64,000 bases of DNA from Nonomuraea turcica (lineage in GTDB: Bacteria > Actinomycetota > Actinomycetes > Streptosporangiales > Streptosporangiaceae), in NCBI RefSeq assembly GCF_030718205.1, contig NZ_JAUZQF010000032.1:1-64000 (forward strand), written 5' to 3'. The notes beneath the pieces were generated by a model, which worked only from the letters and a program-made list of their open reading frames with translations, had not been told where the DNA came from and did no database searches. The position numbers and the translations under genes were made by a program. Every line of letters starts with the position of its first letter. Positions within the stretch are counted from its first letter, which is position 1. Shown piece after piece: positions 1 to 7,797 of this stretch.

Positions 1-183
1 CGCCGTGACCGGGTCGATGCCCTCGCGGTCGCACATCGTCAGATACTCGGCCAGGCCGCAGGCGTAAGCGTCGATCGTTCGGGGCGCTCGCCCCAAGTCC
101 GTCCATATCCGCAGCCACTCGGCCGCCCGCTCGTGCCGGTCGAGCACCGGCCACTTCTCCTCCAGCACCACCGTGCTGCCCAA
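1..183 (-). CDS. Tyrosine recombinase/integrase, N-terminal part (cut by window edge)
   Basis: Read on the minus strand from a TTG start at 183, this frame is open to the edge of the window. A GAGGAG ribosome site lies just upstream of that TTG. The 61 residues contain WLRIWTDLGRAPRTIDAYA followed by a short helix and then GIDPVTA. This is the usual pattern of the SAM-like core-binding domain at the N-terminus of phage-type integrases, where it clamps DNA beside the catalytic domain. The catalytic Arg/His/Tyr domain would lie left of position 1 and cannot be checked. The start almost abuts the Tn3 transposase remnant on the other strand, which fits a stacked mobile-element region. The family call comes from pattern recognition only. 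Confidence 0.6.
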   Translation of the reverse strand, partial: MGSTVVLEEKWPVLDRHERAAEWLRIWTDLGRAPRTIDAYACGLAEYLTMCDREGIDPVTA

Positions 184-623
184 TGGATCTCCTCAGTCCG
201 TGGTCCGATAGGAGAATGATCATTCCTACCGTCAGATTCCACGTAACTAATAGCTATCTCCGGCTCCGCGAGCTCCAGCGGGAGATCCAGGAAGGGCTCA
301 ACGTAGTGGAGTCGTCCAACGGCGCAAACTCGGTGATCTTCTACGGCAAGGGCGGCGACATCGCCACCAACCGGCGCGAGGAGCTGGAGATGAGCGTGTT
401 GTGCCTGCGTATCTTGCAGGCCGCGCTCGTGTACATCAACACGCTGATGCTGCAGGACGTCCTGGCCGATCCGGAGTGGGCCGCGCTGCTCAAGCCCGCC
501 GACCGGCGCGGGCTGACTCCGCTGTTCTGGCAGCACGTCCAGCCCTACGGCGAGGTACGGCTGGACGTCGCCAAGCGGCTGGCGCTGAGCGGAGATGTCG
601 CACAGCCGGGCAGCCCGGAGTAG
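183..623 (+). pseudogene. Tn3-family transposase, C-terminal remnant
   Basis: Only about the last 120 residues of a roughly 1,000-residue Tn3-family DDE transposase are present. Typical C-terminal Tn3 blocks are visible: REIQEGLNVVES, then SVIFYGKGGDIATNRRE, EMSVLCLRILQAALVYINT, and LTPLFWQHVQPYGEVRLDV before the stop. The upstream two thirds of the protein, with the catalytic acidic residues, is missing. The first 15-20 residues of the open frame do not look like transposase. This is therefore a 3' relic. It sits next to an integrase start on the opposite strand and upstream of another truncated gene, so several insertions and deletions have overlapped here. Confidence 0.85.
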
Positions 624-905
624 GTCACGATCGCGTCGTAGTCCGATGCGCGCGAACTCGGCAGGCGGTTGAGCAGTAGGCGGCGCCGACGTCCCGTCGC
701 AGGCTGGATGATGGTCAGCCCGCATTCGGGAGCCTCGCACGGAGTTTCGTTCCATGGTGCCTTGGCGTGGCGCTGCGTGCGGGAGTTTCGTTACGGGGTC
801 GAACAGGGCCTCGTGGGCGTTGAGGGGGCGATTGGACCACAGCACGTGGAATCCGGGGCACAATCCCAGCGATCTGATCACGGCGGGAGGTCGCGCCGCG
901 GCGCA

Positions 906-1226
906 GCCCTGTATACCGCGACTTTTGTTAAGAGCCGCACCGTCGCCAATATCAAGGGACACCCGCAAGCGCGAGTCGCTGTCGGCGACACCGCGAATGT
1001 CATCATGATCGACACCAGTGCGTCGCTCGTGGATGTCTCCGACATCGACGCCGGCATCGCCGAGCACTACGCCAAAGTCTCCACAGACCCCCGTACCTAC
1101 CCGGAGGGCACGTTCGTCTACCTACGCCTGCACCCCCGGCGCATCCAGGTCTGGAACGGCCTTCACGAATTCGTCGGGCGCACCGTCATGCGGGACGGTC
1201 AATGGCTGGATAATCCCATCGACTGA
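906..1226 (+). pseudogene. PPOX-class F420-dependent oxidoreductase-like, 5'-truncated
   Basis: About 106 residues resemble the C-terminal two thirds of small split-barrel flavin/F420-binding proteins of the pyridoxamine-5'-phosphate-oxidase class. Blocks include KSRTVANIKGHPQARVAVGD and, later, VYLRLHPRRIQVWNG ending in a short tail. The N-terminal strand and start region normally present (about 30-40 residues) are missing. The open frame runs further upstream to 669, but that part is Arg/Ser-rich and unlike the family, so it is read-through from unrelated DNA. No ribosome site precedes the homologous part. Between 624 and 905 I see no recognisable gene. Likely a relic truncated by mobile-element activity. 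Confidence 0.6.
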
Positions 1227-1695
1227 GCACGCTGGTCTGGCGGACACGTCGAAGTCTCGGTTCCCGATCACGATGATCAGCCCAGAGCGCCCTACGATCG
1301 CCATGCGGTAGCCAGGCCCTCCTGGCGGCCGCGGGCCGGTTCATCTCATCGATCGGGCACTCGACGCCGCGGCCGGTCATCCGATGGGTTTCGATCTTGT
1401 GGCGGAGTTCGAGAACAGGGTGATCGCCACCCAGGATGGGGTGATCAGCTTCTGGTCGGGTGTTCCGCCGTCGTCGTCGGCCAAGATCCGATAGGCGTTG
1501 GTCGGTATGGGCGCCTCCGCGGATGAGCCAAGGCGTTCGCGTTCTCAGAAACGAGCGATTGCCAGAGAAGATCACCAGACGGCTTCGCAGGGCCGGTTCC
1601 GATCATCCGAGAGGCTGATTTCCTCTCAGAACTCGTTCTCATGCAAGTCGGCGGAGCTCCGGATTCTGGGAAATGTTTGTGAGAGCATCTGGGGC
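1227..1695. other. Gap without a supportable gene
   Basis: About 470 bases with overlapping short frames on both strands and no family I recognise. Some minus-strand stretches look protein-like in fragments, for example a frame containing AYRILADDDGG near 1490, but they are interrupted. That suggests decayed genes. The segment 1541-1560 carries a TTCTCAGAAACGA motif that recurs upstream of the other resolvase gene near 14,290. Confidence 0.4.
1543..1560 (+). repeat. Resolvase-site or Tn3-end-like motif, copy 1
   Basis: TCTCAGAAACGAGCGATT here matches 16 of 18 bases with 14288-14305, and similarity continues downstream (AAGATCA, then a CGGC..CG block). Both copies lie 110-160 bases upstream of a serine recombinase gene. 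The CTCAGAAA core also resembles Tn21-type terminal repeats. It could be a res subsite or a transposon end. Confidence 0.45.
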
Positions 1696-2811
1696 ATGGC
1701 CGAAGCCCCGGAACCCCGCGAACACGCTGAATCAGCTCATCTGCCCGCTATGGCCGAGGAAGGCACCCGTGACGCCGATGAGATCGAACGTCACCCGTGC
1801 CCGCGATGCGCCGTCGCGCCCGGTTCGCCGTGCCGGTCGCGTTCGGGCGCGGTGGCCGGCACCTACCACACCGGCCGCTTCACCAAGATCCCCCGGCTGG
1901 CCAAACTGCTGCGGGTCATCACCCCGGCCGACCGCGGGCCCGGGCAGCCGTGGCGGCCCGGCACCCCACCGCCCGCACCGCTCAGTGACGATGGGCCCTC
2001 CGCCGACATCCGGATCGGCTACGCCCGCTGCTCCGCCCTCACCCAGGAACTGCAGTCGCAACTGGACGCACTCGCCGCGCACGGGATTCCGCGGGAGAAG
2101 ATCTTCGCCGAGAAGATCTCGACCCGGGTGAAGGTGCGCCCGCAGTTCGAGGCGGCGCTCGCGCTGGCCCGCCAGATCAAGGCGCACGCCCCGCACTGCC
2201 GCGTCATCCTGACGGTGTATGAGATGAAGCGGCTGGGCCGCGACGCCGCCGAGCTCACCGCGCTGGCCGACCATCTGACCGCGCACGGCCTGGTGCTGGA
2301 GATGCTCGCCGGGCCGCTGGCTGGCATCTACGATCCGTCCGGGCCCGGCCGGATGCTGTTCGCGTTCTTCGCCGCGATGGCCGAGACCGAACGCGAAGCC
2401 ATCCGCGAGTCCACCCTGGAAGGCCTGGACGCCGCCGCCCGCAAGGGCAACCACGGCGGCCGCCCCCCGGTCATCACCGACGACATGCTGCACACCGTGC
2501 TACGCCGCAAGGCCGCCGGGGAACGCGTCGAAGACATCCGCAAGAACCTGATCATCCCGACCGGGAAACGCAAGGGCGAAAACCCGTCCCTGGCCAGCAT
2601 CTACCGGGCCCTGGCCGAGCATGAGAAGACCCAGGCCTACCCCGAAGCCGTCGAGGCGGCTCACGCCGACTTCGCCCTCCTGCACGGCGACGACATCCCC
2701 CGACCCCGCCCGGCCCGCATCCGGCGCCCGGGCCAGGCGCTGACGGCGGAGCAGGCCGACCTTCGCCATCGCCTGCAGAGCCAGCCTCACCCGGACGCGG
2801 AACTCCGATAA
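1696..2811 (+). CDS. Serine recombinase with N-terminal zinc-finger-like segment
   Basis: This 371-residue protein is a DNA resolvase/invertase-type recombinase. The first 75 residues hold a CPRC...PCRSRSG segment followed by GTYHTGRF, a zinc-finger-like module seen ahead of recombinases in actinomycete mobile elements. The catalytic domain starts at about residue 98 with IGYARCSALTQELQSQ. The family nucleophile serine is in the RCS/ALT region, the arginine-rich motif is VYEMKRLGRDAAEL, and the long E-helix region is MAETEREAIRESTLEG. A C-terminal helix-turn-helix follows. I chose the ATG at 1696 because the frame upstream to 1498 is not family-like and GAGAG precedes this ATG. An IHF-like gene lies convergent downstream. 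It appears intact and is probably the recombinase of a resident or decaying element. Confidence 0.8.
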   Translation: MAEAPEPREHAESAHLPAMAEEGTRDADEIERHPCPRCAVAPGSPCRSRSGAVAGTYHTGRFTKIPRLAKLLRVITPADRGPGQPWRPGTPPPAPLSDDGPSADIRIGYARCSALTQELQSQLDALAAHGIPREKIFAEKISTRVKVRPQFEAALALARQIKAHAPHCRVILTVYEMKRLGRDAAELTALADHLTAHGLVLEMLAGPLAGIYDPSGPGRMLFAFFAAMAETEREAIRESTLEGLDAAARKGNHGGRPPVITDDMLHTVLRRKAAGERVEDIRKNLIIPTGKRKGENPSLASIYRALAEHEKTQAYPEAVEAAHADFALLHGDDIPRPRPARIRRPGQALTAEQADLRHRLQSQPHPDAELR

Positions 2812-2838
2812 GCACGCACACGATCAGCCCCGGCGCTG

Positions 2839-3150
2839 TCACCTGATCAAAGCCCGCACAAGCCGCTCGCGCTGCTGCTCGCTCAGCGCGCCAACCCGCT
2901 GTTTCTCCGCCACCCCGCAGATGGCCATCAACGCCGCGACCCGGGCCGGCCCATATACGGGAACGGCCCGCAGGACCGCAACCACCCGCGTCCTGCCGAC
3001 CAGATCCTGCCCGCCGCGCTCGAGCACCTCCGCCACACTCACCACGCCGCAGGCCACCTCCGCCAGCAGCGCACGACGCGCCGTACGCGCCTCGGCCGCC
3101 TTCGCCAACGCCTTCGCACGCCGCTCCGCCGTCATCGCCGACAGGGCCAT
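2839..3150 (-). CDS. Actinobacterial IHF (mIHF/sIHF)-like DNA-binding protein, divergent copy
   Basis: A 103-residue basic protein with the layout of actinobacterial integration host factor. It opens with a MALSAMTAERRAKALAKAAE start helix rich in Arg, Lys and Ala, followed by a middle helix AEVLERG and a helix-two-turn-helix region RTRVVAVLRAVPVYGPAR then MAICGVAEKQRVGALS. In the chromosomal factor this fold bends DNA and supports Lambda-Int-type integration. The sequence is clearly divergent from the housekeeping form: the usual GVGKVRA turn reads VYGPARV. Its place next to a serine recombinase and among integrase relics suggests a mobile-element-borne accessory factor. It is convergent with the recombinase gene, with only 27 bases between stops. 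Confidence 0.72.
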   Translation of the reverse strand: MALSAMTAERRAKALAKAAEARTARRALLAEVACGVVSVAEVLERGGQDLVGRTRVVAVLRAVPVYGPARVAALMAICGVAEKQRVGALSEQQRERLVRALIR

Positions 3151-3597
3151 CAGGTACCTCTTCTGCAGAGATATCAGCTGGTCAATGACTCCCGCCAGAG
3201 ATCACGACGGGGCAGCCGCTGATCATCATCCCGTACAGCGTCACCAGATGTGACACCAAGCCCGGTTCGCCGTTCCGCTCCTACTGGCAGGCCGTCCTCG
3301 ACGAACCACCAGCACGGGCAGGAAGGAGTGACGTCCCGGTACGGGCCACACTCGCGGGGACCGGTCGGCCCCCGCGAGCCGGGGGGAGCCCTACACCCCT
3401 TCCTCCTCCTCCAGGTCGCCGCTGTCGGGCAGGTCGGGCAGGTCGGGGACCTCACTGAGCTGCCGCAGTTAATAACGACACCCCGCGAAGGCCCAAGATC
3501 AATCTCAGCGCCAACGACCTGTGTGGGGGTGGCAGTTCGGCCGGTGTCGACGCCGACCATGTGGTCCGACCAGCGAGGGCTCCTCCACTCGCAGGCG
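3151..3597. other. Gap without a supportable gene
   Basis: About 450 bases between the IHF-like gene and the TetR gene. Open frames exist on both strands. A minus-strand frame from 3560 to 3174 has Cys- and Pro-rich stretches, and another minus frame ends in an acidic LPDLPDSGDLEEEEGV tail at about 3400. Neither has a clear start, ribosome site or family pattern. Probably decayed coding DNA plus the promoter region of the IHF-like gene. Confidence 0.35.
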
Positions 3598-4314
3598 TCA
3601 ACCCTCGCGCGATCTGGTGGAGATGAGCTGCTCGAGGCCGTCGAGGATGCGGTGCAGGCCGAACGTGCGGGTGTTGTGCCTGGCGGGGTTGGCGGCCGCG
3701 ATCGCGGCTGTCACCGATGGGTAGCGTTTGCGGTGTTCGCGAAGTTGTTCGCCGATGGTGTCGGGAAGCTGTCCGTCGGCGGTCCACGGGACAGTTCCCG
3801 CATTGTCCGCCGAGCGAGTGTTGCGGGTGTGGCTGCTGACCAGGCGTACGGCGTCCATTCGTTCATCGCCGTTCAGTCCGGTGTCGGTGAGTGTGCTGAG
3901 AGCGGCCTCGATCCAGCCGACTTCGTTGGGTCCCATGATCCGGTTCCCGACGGTGACGTCCGGTAGCCATGGATGGGCCTCCCAGGCCGCCCACATCCGG
4001 TTGGCCCATTCCTCCAGCCTGCCCCGCCAGCCACCGGACACCCCGGTCAGATCCGGTGGCTCGCCGACGGCCGCCTCGATCATGGCGGCGATCAGTTCAT
4101 CCTTGCTGGCGACGTACCGGTAGAGCGCCATCTTGGTGTAGTCGAGCCGGCCGGCGACGCGCTGCATGGTGACCGCGTCGAATCCCTCGGCGTCGGCGAT
4201 GGCCACGGCGGTGCGCGCGATCTGCTCGATGCTCAGCGTCGGCTTGGGGCCGCCTCCGGTCCACGGCTCGCGAAGTCCCCACAGCAGCTCAACGGTGCGT
4301 GTCGGGTCCATCAT
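3598..4314 (-). CDS. TetR-family transcriptional regulator
   Basis: The 238-residue protein has an N-terminal tag (MMDPTRTVELLWGLREPW) and then a TetR helix-turn-helix. The recognition part is AIADAEGFDAVTMQRVAGRL followed by TKMALYRYVASKDELI. The ligand-binding half resembles the tetracycline-repressor-type C-domain (GWRGRLEEWANRMWAAWEAHPWL). The start at 4314 is preferred because AGGGAG lies five bases upstream. An ATG at 4329 would be too close to any site, and 4311 is also possible. Fifty bases upstream lie three tandem 16-bp repeats, and beyond them a truncated beta-lactamase-like gene on the other strand. The layout suggests a divergent, self-regulating unit whose target has decayed. 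Confidence 0.85.
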   Translation of the reverse strand: MMDPTRTVELLWGLREPWTGGGPKPTLSIEQIARTAVAIADAEGFDAVTMQRVAGRLDYTKMALYRYVASKDELIAAMIEAAVGEPPDLTGVSGGWRGRLEEWANRMWAAWEAHPWLPDVTVGNRIMGPNEVGWIEAALSTLTDTGLNGDERMDAVRLVSSHTRNTRSADNAGTVPWTADGQLPDTIGEQLREHRKRYPSVTAAIAAANPARHNTRTFGLHRILDGLEQLISTRSREG

Positions 4315-4366
4315 CCCACTCCCTGTCAATCGGCTCTTGCCATCCTATATCGTCTGCGGCTAGCGT

Positions 4367-4414
4367 ACACAGCGTCCTAAGGACACAGCGTCCTAAGGAC
4401 ACAGCGTCCTAAGG
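4367..4414. promoter_or_regulatory. Three perfect tandem 16-bp repeats, probable TetR operator array
   Basis: ACACAGCGTCCTAAGG occurs three times head to tail at 4367-4382, 4383-4398 and 4399-4414. Each unit contains the odd-centred palindrome TCCTAAGGA (broken only at the edge of the last unit). The array lies between the divergent TetR start at 4314 and the beta-lactamase-like fragment starting at 4511, the usual place for a shared operator. Confidence 0.65.
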
Positions 4415-4510
4415 CAGCAACCAAGAAGGTTGCTGTTCGGCGGCGATCAGGCCCGATGCGGAGGCGCGTCAGCGGTCACAAGATCGAACACCGTAGGCAA
4501 AGGGGGATTC

Positions 4511-4675
4511 ATGATGGGAAAGAGCGACGGCGGCTTCTCCGAAGCGGGGCTGCGCAGGCTGCTTGAGGTGCTGGCAGGGCATTGCGAATCCAGGCAGATT
4601 CCCGGGCTGCCGCCCTGGTCAGCTGGGACGATGAGACGCACCATTCCCGAGAAGCTCCAGCGGGCGCCGGCGTGA
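4511..4675 (+). pseudogene. Serine beta-lactamase-like gene, decayed 5' copy
   Basis: The first 40 codons are a clear paralogue of the intact gene at 6236: SDGGFSEAGLRRLLEVLAGH here against SNSGFSKTGLDRLREVLAGH there. At the DNA level the copy then loses about 27 bases after the shared CCCTGGTCAG stretch and rejoins at GGGACGATG. It soon ends at a stop, 55 codons in, before the SxxK active site. A good ribosome site (AGGGGG) and the ATG at 4511 remain. It lies downstream of the three-repeat operator. It is a duplicated and truncated target gene of the adjacent TetR. Confidence 0.75.
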
Positions 4676-4707
4676 CACCCAGAGCCCCGACCGAAGGTCG
4701 CGAGTAA

Positions 4708-5436
4708 TCATGACTGGCGTTCGGCGTTGCGGGCGGCCTGATCTTGCTGCCACTGCCGCATGACCTGTCCGAGGCTCGCGTTGACGAGGAGCAGGAACTC
4801 GGCGGAGATGTCGAAGCGGGCGCCGGCCGGGGTATCGGCCCCGAGGATCTCCGCCGCGCGCTGCGATGCGGCGGCCAGGGTCTCGTTCATCTGCAGAGCC
4901 GCGAGGGTGGAGCGGACCCAGAGCTCGTCGTCGACGACGTAGCGTTCGCGGCGGCCGCCGGGAGTTCGTTCCCGCTTGAGGAGTCCCTGCTGTTCGAGGA
5001 GGGCGACGGTCTGCGAGATCGACGCGGGGCTGACGTGCAGCCGCTGGACCAGTTCGGCGGCGGTGAGGGCGCCGGAGTCGGTGACGTGCAGGCAGGCCAG
5101 CACCCTGGCCGCCATCCGGGGCATCCCTTGCTGCTCCAGGAGCGTGGCGAAGGATTCGGTGAGGTCGTGGACCGCCTGCGGGTCGCGCCCGTGGCTGCTG
5201 TCGCCGATCGGCGGCGCCGGAGGTTTGGCCTGCCGGTGCCGGCGCGCACGCTGCTTTGTGGCCTCCTGCGCCCGCTGCGCCCGGTAGTCGTCGGGGCCGC
5301 CGTTGCGGGTGACCTCCCGCATGATGGTCGAGCCGGGCCGCCCGAGACGCCGGCCGATCTCGGTGTATCCGAGCCCCTCGGCCAGCCCCGCAGCAATCTG
5401 CTGGCGGTCCTCATTGGTGAGTCTGTCTCCGGGCAT
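4708..5436 (-). CDS. GbsR/MarR-type regulator with extra N-terminal HTH
   Basis: A 242-residue DNA-binding protein with two helix-turn-helix modules. Residues 4-47 (RLTNEDRQQIAAGLAEGLGY then TEIGRRLGRPGSTIMREVTR) match the HTH_38 type known from IS30 transposases. Residues 95-180 form a winged helix of GbsR/MarR type (AELVQRLHVSPASISQTVAL, then QQGLLKRERTPGGRRERYVV). A helical tail follows. The ATG at 5436 is chosen because GGGAGA precedes it. Longer frames to 5463 or 5526 lack such a site. The upstream region holds a set of TTGCAAT boxes shared with the divergent DUF1048 gene, so it probably controls both. Effector unknown. Confidence 0.78.
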   Translation of the reverse strand: MPGDRLTNEDRQQIAAGLAEGLGYTEIGRRLGRPGSTIMREVTRNGGPDDYRAQRAQEATKQRARRHRQAKPPAPPIGDSSHGRDPQAVHDLTESFATLLEQQGMPRMAARVLACLHVTDSGALTAAELVQRLHVSPASISQTVALLEQQGLLKRERTPGGRRERYVVDDELWVRSTLAALQMNETLAAASQRAAEILGADTPAGARFDISAEFLLLVNASLGQVMRQWQQDQAARNAERQS

Positions 5437-5497
5437 CGGTGCTCGTCTCCCATCTGCCGGCATGCGCGCCTCGGCGCGCGCACTCCCGCCGCACAGT

Positions 5498-5642
5498 ATG
5501 CAATCACTCGAAGTCCATTGCAACACATGACTTGATCATCTATTGCAATCAGTGCCATGCTCATTGCAGTGTTCGCCGTAAAAGCGCGCTTAAACAGGCA
5601 TGTTCGCTTCCAATAGACGTTGACTTATCTATGAATGCAATG
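5498..5642. promoter_or_regulatory. TTGCAAT-type operator boxes
   Basis: Related boxes occur at 5498-5504 (ATGCAAT), 5517-5523 (ATTGCAA), 5542-5549 (the perfect palindrome ATTGCAAT), 5562-5568 (ATTGCAG) and 5635-5642 (ATGCAATG region). They fill the divergent space between the GbsR/MarR-like gene and the DUF1048 gene. The last box sits inside the -35/-10 spacer of a strong promoter. The AT-rich character stands out against the flanking GC-rich DNA. Confidence 0.55.
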
Positions 5643-5648
5643 TACTGT
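5620..5648 (+). promoter_or_regulatory. Promoter for the DUF1048 gene
   Basis: TTGACT at 5620-5625 and TACTGT at 5643-5648 are separated by exactly 17 bases. That fits a sigma-70/HrdB-type promoter pointing at the gene starting at 5746. An ATGCAATG box overlaps the spacer, which would allow repression by a bound regulator. Confidence 0.6.
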
Positions 5649-5745
5649 CGCAGGCGTTCAGCGATGCATGAACAAACGGCCCAGTGGCGGATCCGGAGCT
5701 TCCCCACACAACGGCTCGAACAGCTCCATCAAGGAGACGATCACC

Positions 5746-6105
5746 ATGACCGACACCACATTCGGCGGTTTCATCGCGACGATGATCGGCCCCAAGCGAC
5801 GGTGGCGGCAGTACCAGGCACGCGTACGACAGCTTCCGCCGAACTACCGGGCGGCGGTCGAAGCGATTCAGCGGCACATGATGCACTTCGTGCCGACCGA
5901 CGCCGACAGTGAGGCGTCCAGGTTCGAAGACCTCGCCGCCCTGTTCGAGCAGGCCGCGGCGGACGGAACGCCGATCCGCGAGATCGTCGGGCCGGACCCG
6001 GTGACATTCGCCGAGACGTTCGTCCGCGACTACACCGACGGCGGCTACGTCCCCGCCCGTGCCCGCAAGCAACTGACCGACGCCATCGAGCGCGCCGCCG
6101 GTTAA
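5746..6105 (+). CDS. DUF1048 family protein
   Basis: A 119-residue, mostly helical cytosolic protein of the DUF1048 family. The characteristic opening FGGFIATMIGPKRRWRQYQA is followed by RQLPPNYRAAVEAIQRHMMH, FEDLAALFEQAAADGTPIRE and IVGPDPVTFAETFVRDY. The family has no settled biochemical role. Its members are usually encoded beside PadR- or MarR-type regulators and drug-export genes. The ATG at 5746 follows a strong AAGGAGA at 5731-5737. The longer frame from 5635 adds a non-family leader. A divergent GbsR/MarR-like gene and the TTGCAAT boxes suggest it is a regulated effector or partner of that regulator. Confidence 0.85.
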   Translation: MTDTTFGGFIATMIGPKRRWRQYQARVRQLPPNYRAAVEAIQRHMMHFVPTDADSEASRFEDLAALFEQAAADGTPIREIVGPDPVTFAETFVRDYTDGGYVPARARKQLTDAIERAAG

Positions 6106-6235
6106 GAAAACACGACAAGACCCTCTGACACACCCCGCACCCCCGCACGTCGCGCCCGAGGCCGAGCGCCACGCCGGGACGGGGCACGCAAGATCTAAAT
6201 TCTGTATCTAACGCTTGTATGTAAGGAAATTTGTG

Positions 6236-7474
6236 ATGGCACACAGCAACAGCGGCTTCTCCAAGACCGGGCTGGACAGACTGCGCGAGGTGCTGGCAGG
6301 GCATGTCGAGTCCGGGAAGTTCCCCGGGCTGGTCGCCCTGGTCAGCCGGGGCGAACAGACGCATGTGGAGGCGATCGGGACGATGCGCCACGACGGTGGC
6401 GAGCCGATGCGCCGCGACACCATCTTCCGGATGGCCTCCACGACCAAGCCGGTCGCCGCGTCGGCGACGATGGTCCTGCTGGATGAGTGCCGGCTGCGGC
6501 TGGACGACTCGGTCGAGAAGTGGCTGCCCGAGCTGGCCGACCGGCAGGTGCTGACGCGACCCGACGGCCCGCTGGACGACACCGTGCCCGCGCGGCGGCC
6601 GATCACCGTACGGGATCTGCTGACCTCCACGCTCGGGCTCGGCATCGACATGACGGCGAAGACCGCCCCGATCCTGGGCGCGCTCTTCGAGCAGGGGGTC
6701 TACGGCCAGGCGGACGGCTGGCTGCTGCCGGGCTCGGACCCGGATGAGTGGATGCGCCGCCTGGGCACGCTGCCGCTGGCCTATCAGCCCGGCGAGCGGT
6801 GGCAGTACAACCTCGGCGACGACGTGCTCGGCGTGCTGGTCGCCCGGGTCAGCGGCCAGCCGTTCGAGACGTTCCTGCACGAGCGCATCTTCGAGCCACT
6901 CGGCATGACCGACACCGGCTTCCACGTGCCCGCCGACAAGATCCACCGCTTCCCGCCGCTGTACTCCCCCGACTGGCAGACCGGCGAGTTCAACGTGGAG
7001 GACCCGGCCGAAGGCGGGCACCACAGCAAGCCTCCGGCCTTCCCGTCCGGCGGCGGCGGACTCGACTCCACCGCCGACGACTACCACGCCTACTTCCGGA
7101 TGCTCCTCAACGGCGGCATGCACGACGGCCGACGCATCCTGTCCAGGGCCGCCGTCGAGCTGATGACCACCAACCGTCTCACTCCCGAGCAGCAAGCCGC
7201 CCGGGAGGTCTATGCCCGCAACGTCCTGCACACGGGGTACGGCCTGGGACAGCACGGCGGCTGGGGCTTCGGCATGGCGGTCCGCACCTACCGCGGCGAC
7301 TACGCGCCCATCGGCCAGTTCGGCTGGGACGGCGGAGCCGGCACCACCACCTACGCCGACCCCGAGAACGGCATCGTCGGCATCCTGCTCACCCAGGTCG
7401 GCATGTCCACCCCCGACTCAGCCAACGCCATCCACGACTTCTGGACCACCCTTTACCAGGCCATCGACAACTGA
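6236..7474 (+). CDS. Serine beta-lactamase-like hydrolase (class C/PBP4* type)
   Basis: The 412-residue protein belongs to the beta-lactamase/esterase superfamily (PF00144 type). The active-site motif S68-T-T-K71 lies in FRMASTTKPVA, and the second-motif tyrosine is Y191 in GERWQYNLGDDVLGVLV. A glycine-rich C-terminal strand (GGAGTTTYADPENG) occupies the position of the third motif. No signal peptide is evident, so it is probably cytosolic and more likely an esterase or peptidase than a resistance enzyme. The ATG at 6236 has AAGGA eight bases upstream. A truncated paralogue lies at 4511, next to a TetR gene. The intact copy probably arose from, or gave rise to, that duplication. Confidence 0.88.
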   Translation: MAHSNSGFSKTGLDRLREVLAGHVESGKFPGLVALVSRGEQTHVEAIGTMRHDGGEPMRRDTIFRMASTTKPVAASATMVLLDECRLRLDDSVEKWLPELADRQVLTRPDGPLDDTVPARRPITVRDLLTSTLGLGIDMTAKTAPILGALFEQGVYGQADGWLLPGSDPDEWMRRLGTLPLAYQPGERWQYNLGDDVLGVLVARVSGQPFETFLHERIFEPLGMTDTGFHVPADKIHRFPPLYSPDWQTGEFNVEDPAEGGHHSKPPAFPSGGGGLDSTADDYHAYFRMLLNGGMHDGRRILSRAAVELMTTNRLTPEQQAAREVYARNVLHTGYGLGQHGGWGFGMAVRTYRGDYAPIGQFGWDGGAGTTTYADPENGIVGILLTQVGMSTPDSANAIHDFWTTLYQAIDN

Positions 7475-7486
7475 CCCGCCCCACCT

Positions 7487-7518
7487 GGTCGAGGTCGCTC
7501 CGGCACAACACCTCGACC
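7487..7518 (+). terminator. Stem-loop after the hydrolase gene
   Basis: GGTCGAGGT at 7487-7495 pairs with ACCTCGACC at 7510-7518 across a 14-base loop, 12 bases after the stop of the serine hydrolase gene. There is no U-tract. The rest of the 7475-7797 gap holds no recognisable gene. Confidence 0.4.
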
Positions 7519-7797
7519 GGGCTTCGGCCTTCGACGCCGGCACCTTCAGGCCGAAACCCGCAGCACGACACGTTCTCCACCAGGCACTGCACCGACTGCT
7601 TACAGCGCTCGCGCTGCACCAGGGCCACTCGCTCGCGCACGACGAGCATGCCGCTGCCCGCCGGCGCACTCGCCGCCGCCCCGGCATGCTCTGCCCACCG
7701 CCGCAAATCCCGCTGATCTGGCCAGCACACTCCGCGCTGACCAGCGCAAACGCTTTCGGTGCCACCCATCGCAATGACCAGCCCCAAAGGAGGGCAC

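Noticed and set aside
39..1067. Minus-strand open frame of 342 codons
   Set aside because: It runs antisense to the Tn3 transposase and oxidoreductase remnants and is in a different frame from the integrase start at 183. Composition is Arg/Pro-rich with no family pattern.
3174..3560. Cys-rich peptide precursor (RiPP) candidate
   Set aside because: No leader/core pattern, no modification enzyme nearby and no ribosome site at a suitable distance.
6236..7474. Antibiotic-resistance beta-lactamase
   Set aside because: No export signal. Membership of the wider serine hydrolase family does not show beta-lactam hydrolysis.
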